From Anolis sagrei (Eukaryota; Chordata; Lepidosauria; Squamata; Anolidae), in contig NC_090024.1 in the NCBI RefSeq assembly GCF_037176765.1, positions 104,113,057 through 104,177,056 of the forward strand: 64,000 bases of DNA. Reading direction: 5' to 3'. A model generated the notes under the pieces. The model was given only the letters and a program-made list of their open reading frames with translations. It did no database searches and was not told where the DNA came from. Both the position numbers and the translations under genes were made by a program. Each line of letters begins with the position of its first letter. The stretch's first letter is position 1. Shown here one piece after another: positions 62,101 to 64,000 of this stretch.

Positions 62101-63280
62101 TTTTATAAGCAGTTCCAAACTGCAGGACAGACAAGAGAGAAAGCAAACTAATATGCAACAGAAAATGATTCAAGCTAAATTACAACTGACAAACTGAAGG
62201 GCATATTACCTCATTTGGTTGCCCAACATCATTGATGGCTTGCTGCTGATTTTGTTCCAGCCACTGCGGTGCTCCTCCATGGACAATTTGTTCACGTAAC
62301 CAGACAAGACTGATAAACGCGCAGAGTGTGCATGTCACCACAAAACAACCTTGCAAACAGTCTGCCAGTAAGTTCTCTCTATGAAAGAGATAGCCAACAC
62401 ATTATATAAGCCTGCTATCACAACTGCTCCCACTGCAAACATTGCTCTTGACTTACAGAACCAGAAGACACTTTAGCTCATGGTAAAGCCCACCAGAATT
62501 TTTTTTTTGACAGATAAAATACCTTCTATAATAATATACTAGGAAGCCTGCAATTATTTCAAACCTACATCTTAAGTTGTATCAAACTGTTTACCAACCA
62601 AATAAAACTGTTGTTTTAAATACTGCATAGAGCAGTGGTTCTCAACCCATGAGTCCCCAGGTGTTTTGGCCTACAACGCCCAGAAATCTCAGCCAATGTA
62701 AAAACTGTTGGGATTTCTGGGAGTTGAAGGCCAAAATATCTGGGGACCCACAGGTTGAGAACCACTGGCATAGAGTTACTGTCTAGTTTCTCTCCATTGT
62801 CTCAATTACAGCTGCACTACTAATATGCTGATTAGTAGTGCAGCTGTAATCAAATTGCCCAATCAAATTACCCAAAATGTTAAATCTTACATTTTATGAA
62901 TATTATCATTACCACCACTTGCTAGAAATTTAAAATTCAATTGTAAAATTGCACTCCTTCACAATGTGATCATTTTCTTATTACTCAGTAAAGTACACAG
63001 TTGAAACACTATTCCCTGATTACCCTACTCAATCATCAAGTATTTCACTCATACTTTTAGAATAGTAGTAATGGACCATAAATTGGAATATGTAGCATTA
63101 ATTTCCATACATTCAAGAAAATGCAACAGCAATCAACACAGAAGAAAATCTGTGATTCCTTGAGAGGCACCGCAGAGAAAAGTTCATATTAGTTAGACTA
63201 TACTTACGTTGAAAGCATATCTAACGGCAGTGTCAGTAGTGAGCTCACAGAGCCAGTAAACAAGCACTTGTAGATGCGGC
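37881..63280 (-). CDS. MARCHF6: E3 ubiquitin-protein ligase MARCHF6 (TEB4/Doa10 type), 3' 22 coding exons
   Basis: Exons in transcript order: 63208-63280, 62210-62378, 60800-60992, 60395-60456, 59290-59322, 58829-58880, 58367-58425, 56253-56333, 54922-54990, 54754-54828, 54172-54306, 52544-52663, 51341-51441, 50370-50507, 49310-49511, 48203-48272, 46271-46452, 45090-45224, 43639-43728, 41026-41158, 40231-40366, 37881-37971. They join in frame to 798 residues plus TAG. The human protein has about 910, so roughly 112 residues with the RING-CH finger lie beyond 64,000. It is a multi-pass ER membrane ligase of ER-associated degradation. Visible: RIYKCLFTGSVSSLLTLPLD, a very acidic loop (exon 60800-60992), EVLRPGVLWFLRNLNDPDFN, HTRQWLKGLVRAWTVTAGY, many hydrophobic helices, and the conserved C-terminal element VGQRLVNYERKAGKQ. 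One exon is only 33 bases (MLGLDGSLVFL). The intron 54991-56252 is U12-type. Confidence 0.97.
37972..38540. other. MARCHF6 last intron, right edge
   Basis: A near-duplicate pair of about 48 bases, AACATCAAGTGCTGTTCT (38427) and AACACCAAGTGCTGCTCT (38519), is followed by GGNCCAGAGTAAAGAG. No other feature is recognised. Confidence 0.5.
38590..39122 (+). mobile_element. mariner/IS630-type DNA transposon, internally deleted
   Basis: The ends CAGGGTGAGGCAACATAACT and AGTTATGCTGCCTCACCCTG are inverted repeats flanked by TA (38588-38589, 39123-39124). The start of the transposase, MRWNSEEHAFPVEAYFSS (38723), is joined out of frame to the C-terminal catalytic part WPACSPDLAPCDIFLWGFLK and TQCMENGGHHLPNFKTT (frame of 38736-39011). 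The middle, with the first acidic catalytic residues, is lost. The element sits inside a LINE tail (TTGTATTTATTGTATTG on the left, TTACTTGTAAGCCGCTCTG on the right). Confidence 0.88.
39340..39830. repeat. possible LTR-like fossil, unassigned
   Basis: Repetitive GTCAGT/AGAAGTCAG strings lead to an AT-rich stretch and GGGTCTCTTGAGAGCATGAT. It could be a lone old LTR. No partner end or coding parts are seen. Confidence 0.25.
40367..42189. other. MARCHF6 introns, nothing recognised
   Basis: Apart from the exon 41026-41158 this stretch is AT-rich with no clear repeat. 41935-42010 (GTGTAGTGTAGCAGCTTGAG) resembles a tRNA-like SINE scrap. Confidence 0.4.
42190..42931. mobile_element. SPIN-like hAT element carrying a foreign repeat unit
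   Basis: The start CAGTGGTTTTCAACCTTCCT, then AATGCCACGACCCCTC, then GCTACTGTTATGGATCGTAA, and the end TTTTCTGATGGTCTTTGGCG, then AGGTTGAGAAACACTG agree with my recollection of SPIN. CTGTAGGT at 42182-42189 and 42932-42939 is a perfect 8-bp duplication. The centre, about 42355-42845, is not SPIN but 1.7 copies of the 290-bp unit also found in the Helitron at 31409. Confidence 0.85.
42940..46270. other. MARCHF6 introns around exons 43639, 45090 and before 46271
   Basis: A (TA)n-(GA)n microsatellite lies at 44049-44106, preceded by an L1-like coding scrap at 43925-44040. A GC-rich stretch with CpGs lies at 45690-45850. No other feature is recognised. Confidence 0.45.
46601..47171. mobile_element. 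non-autonomous hAT with a CCTT-rich core
   Basis: The ends CAGGTATGGGCAAAC and GTTTGCCCATGCCTG are inverted repeats. CTATAGTG (46593-46600) and CTACAGTG (47172-47179) are an 8-bp duplication with one mismatch. About 46675-47095 is almost pure C/T with CCTTCC periodicity; its long open frames are artefacts. Confidence 0.82.
47287..47460 (-). repeat. L2-type 3' tail with (AAAAT)n
   Basis: AAACTTTATTTATACCTCGC, then CATCTCCCCAAGGGACTCGG is the inverse of the L2 tail at 29640-29710. (AAAAT)n follows at 47416-47456. Confidence 0.7.
48845..48997. repeat. palindromic MITE
   Basis: GGCCCAATCTACACCGCCAT and ACAGCAGTGTAGATCCAGGC are the inverted outer ends. The type resembles the MITEs at 1885-2165. 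Confidence 0.6.
49615..50340 (+). mobile_element. L1-type LINE C-terminal remnant
   Basis: Plus-strand pieces read AQKWKDLALPIQEDWLLKIQ and LDTYILPFYNKDGDKILLLF, like the end of a squamate L1 ORF2. G and T runs near 50220-50240 follow. It fills the intron between the exons at 49310-49511 and 50370-50507. Confidence 0.55.
50508..52543. other. MARCHF6 introns, nothing recognised outside exon 51341
   Basis: AT-rich, without repeats that I can name. Confidence 0.4.
52870..53250 (-). mobile_element. old LINE scrap and palindromic-repeat scrap
   Basis: The minus strand at 52880-53085 reads VQVVPVVISTLGAIPKYLNQ, then QKSILLGSARII, as in the C-terminal part of some LINE polyproteins. 53130-53250 matches the palindromic repeat of 1406-3238 (GAAACGTCAGGAGAGA, ATATGGCCATACAGCC). 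Confidence 0.6.
54991..56252 (-). other. MARCHF6: U12-type (minor spliceosome) intron of MARCHF6
   Basis: The minus-strand intron starts GTATCCTTTCC (56242-56252), matching the U12 donor consensus RTATCCTTT. It has TTCCTTAAC (55003-55011), matching the U12 branch site, about 12 bases before its AG. It is a GT-AG subtype. The other MARCHF6 donors read here are ordinary U2-type. Confidence 0.9.
55340..55450 (-). repeat. L2/CR1-type LINE tail
   Basis: TTATTTATTTACAG, then TATCCCGCCTTTCTCAGCCC and GGCGACTCAAGACGGCTTA. A smaller like piece lies at 54036-54085. Confidence 0.65.
55610..56763. repeat. two dispersed copies of an 80-bp repeat flanking an exon
   Basis: CAGCTTAACTAATACA and GGGATCATTTTAACTACAAT at 55610-55690 match CAGCTTAACCAATACA and GGGATCATTTAACTACAATT at 56682-56761. 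They lie either side of MARCHF6 exon 56253-56333 in the same orientation. Confidence 0.65.
57192..57860. mobile_element. non-autonomous hAT, 669 bp
   Basis: The ends TAGGGATGTGCAA and TTTACACATCTCTA are near-inverted repeats. ATGGATAT at 57184-57191 and 57861-57868 is a perfect 8-bp duplication. Confidence 0.78.
59539..59881. mobile_element. non-autonomous hAT, 343 bp
   Basis: The ends CAGAGGTTCCCAATCTT and ACAGGTTGGGAACCACTG are inverted repeats. CTTTAGGA (59531-59538) and CTCTAGGA (59882-59889) are an 8-bp duplication with one mismatch. A run of T follows the left end. Confidence 0.82.
59890..60394. other. MARCHF6 intron, nothing recognised
   Basis: No repeat or exon is seen before the donor at 60389-60394. 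Confidence 0.4.
61330..61464. mobile_element. hAT MITE, 135 bp
   Basis: Palindromic: CAGTGGATCTCAATCTGTAG to CCACAGGTTAAGAAGAACTG. CCCTAAAG at 61322-61329 and 61465-61472 is a perfect 8-bp duplication. Confidence 0.85.
61473..62209. other. MARCHF6 intron, nothing recognised
   Basis: AT-rich and apparently unique, up to the donor of exon 62210-62378. Confidence 0.4.
62633..62767. mobile_element. hAT MITE, 135 bp
   Basis: Same family as 61330-61464: CAGTGGTTCTCAACCCATGA to CCACAGGTTGAGAACCACTG. GCATAGAG at 62625-62632 and 62768-62775 is a perfect 8-bp duplication. Confidence 0.88.
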
Positions 63281-64000
63281 CTAAAGAATAAATAATCACA
63301 ATGCAATCAACAATATCTGACCACTTAAGTTGGATTCTAAAATTGTCAAATGCAACAAAACATGGCATGCTGGAGAATTCAACGTGCAGAGGGGCTATAT
63401 TTCCTTGCAGTCCAATTCTGACATGTTCCAAATTCAACTTTTAAGATAAAGGAAATGTGCCAGACATTCCAAACTTCATCATATGAAGTTGTTAATTAAC
63501 AAACAAAAGATCTGTGAGAATTTGCATCTGCATACTAATTCAAAGGAAAGGGAAAACATTCAATCAATTTTTTAAAAATACTTTCATTATTTCATAATGG
63601 CAACAATATTATCTCAGACATTTCCGAGCAATGTGCAGAGAGAATTAAAGAATCCAATTATCTAATCCTCAGCAACTTTTTAAAATCTAATGTTAGATTG
63701 TAGCTCCTCTCCATCTCATTCTCATAATTTGTGGACCACAATGTATGTAATGAGTTTGCTACTCTCTCTCTGCATGCATAACTTTCATCTCTGTGCCACT
63801 ATCTACAACTCCAGCAAAAAAAAAAAAAAAAAAGACGTAAACGTACTATGAATTCTATAGTGCCTCAGAAGCCTGAGTGACAGGTTTATAGGTGTGCCAC
63901 TGTTCTCTGTGCAAGCACAGACATCTGCAATGTCCCAGAATCACCTTTGAACTAGTCTGCATCTAGGTTTGATAGTTGATTATTTGATAATCAGTGATTG
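62776..64000. other. MARCHF6 intron sequence to the window edge
   Basis: Apart from exon 63208-63280, nothing is recognised. An inverted pair CTGCACTACTAATATG and ATTAGTAGTGCAGCTG lies at about 62811-62850. A run of A lies at 63817-63834. Confidence 0.4.

Overview
The window looks like nuclear DNA of a squamate reptile, most likely a lizard. The evidence is the repeat mix: tRNA-headed SINEs of the Sauria type, an RTE-BovB LINE, L2- and CR1-type LINE fragments, Helitrons, many hAT-type elements with 8-bp target duplications, and a hAT whose ends match my recollection of the SPIN family. Three intron-rich vertebrate protein genes were recognised from their translated exons. No bacterial-type operon, CRISPR array, rRNA or tRNA gene was seen.

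Layout. (1) 1-12,222, + strand: the 3' half of SNRNP48, the U11/U12 di-snRNP 48 kDa protein. Five exons (1129 to 12117) end in an RS-like tail, followed by a polyA signal at 12217. Its introns hold a 1.66-kb hAT nested in a palindromic repeat, two Sauria SINEs and an old LINE. (2) 13,435-31,110, - strand: a complete ROPN1L gene (ropporin-1-like, a RIIa-domain axonemal protein), with five coding exons giving 217 residues. Its introns carry an L2 fragment, a 5'-truncated BovB with a long open reading frame and several LINE/hAT pieces. A CpG-rich segment at about 31.0-31.27 kb with two RFX X-box-like sites, a CCAAT box and ETS/CRE/YY1-like sites is the likely promoter. (3) 31.4-34.4 kb: repeat-rich intergenic DNA with two Helitrons joined end to end. 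(4) about 35.1-64 kb, - strand: the last 22 coding exons of MARCHF6 (TEB4/Doa10-type ER membrane E3 ubiquitin ligase), 798 residues. The RING-CH exons lie beyond base 64,000.

The most interesting points are these. A MARCHF6 intron (54991-56252) has an apparently perfect U12-type donor and branch site, and lies in the same window as SNRNP48, whose product recognises such donors. Two X-box-like sites sit just upstream of ROPN1L, a cilia/flagella gene. SNRNP48 lies tail-to-tail with ROPN1L-MARCHF6, although the human orthologues are on chromosomes 6 and 5. A roughly 290-bp unit occurs inside three different DNA transposons. A local duplication beside the ROPN1L promoter has its two copies marked by different later insertions.

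All exon limits were placed by reading frame, splice-site rules and remembered orthologue sequence. No alignment was run. Repeat family names are from memory and are least certain for old LINE pieces.
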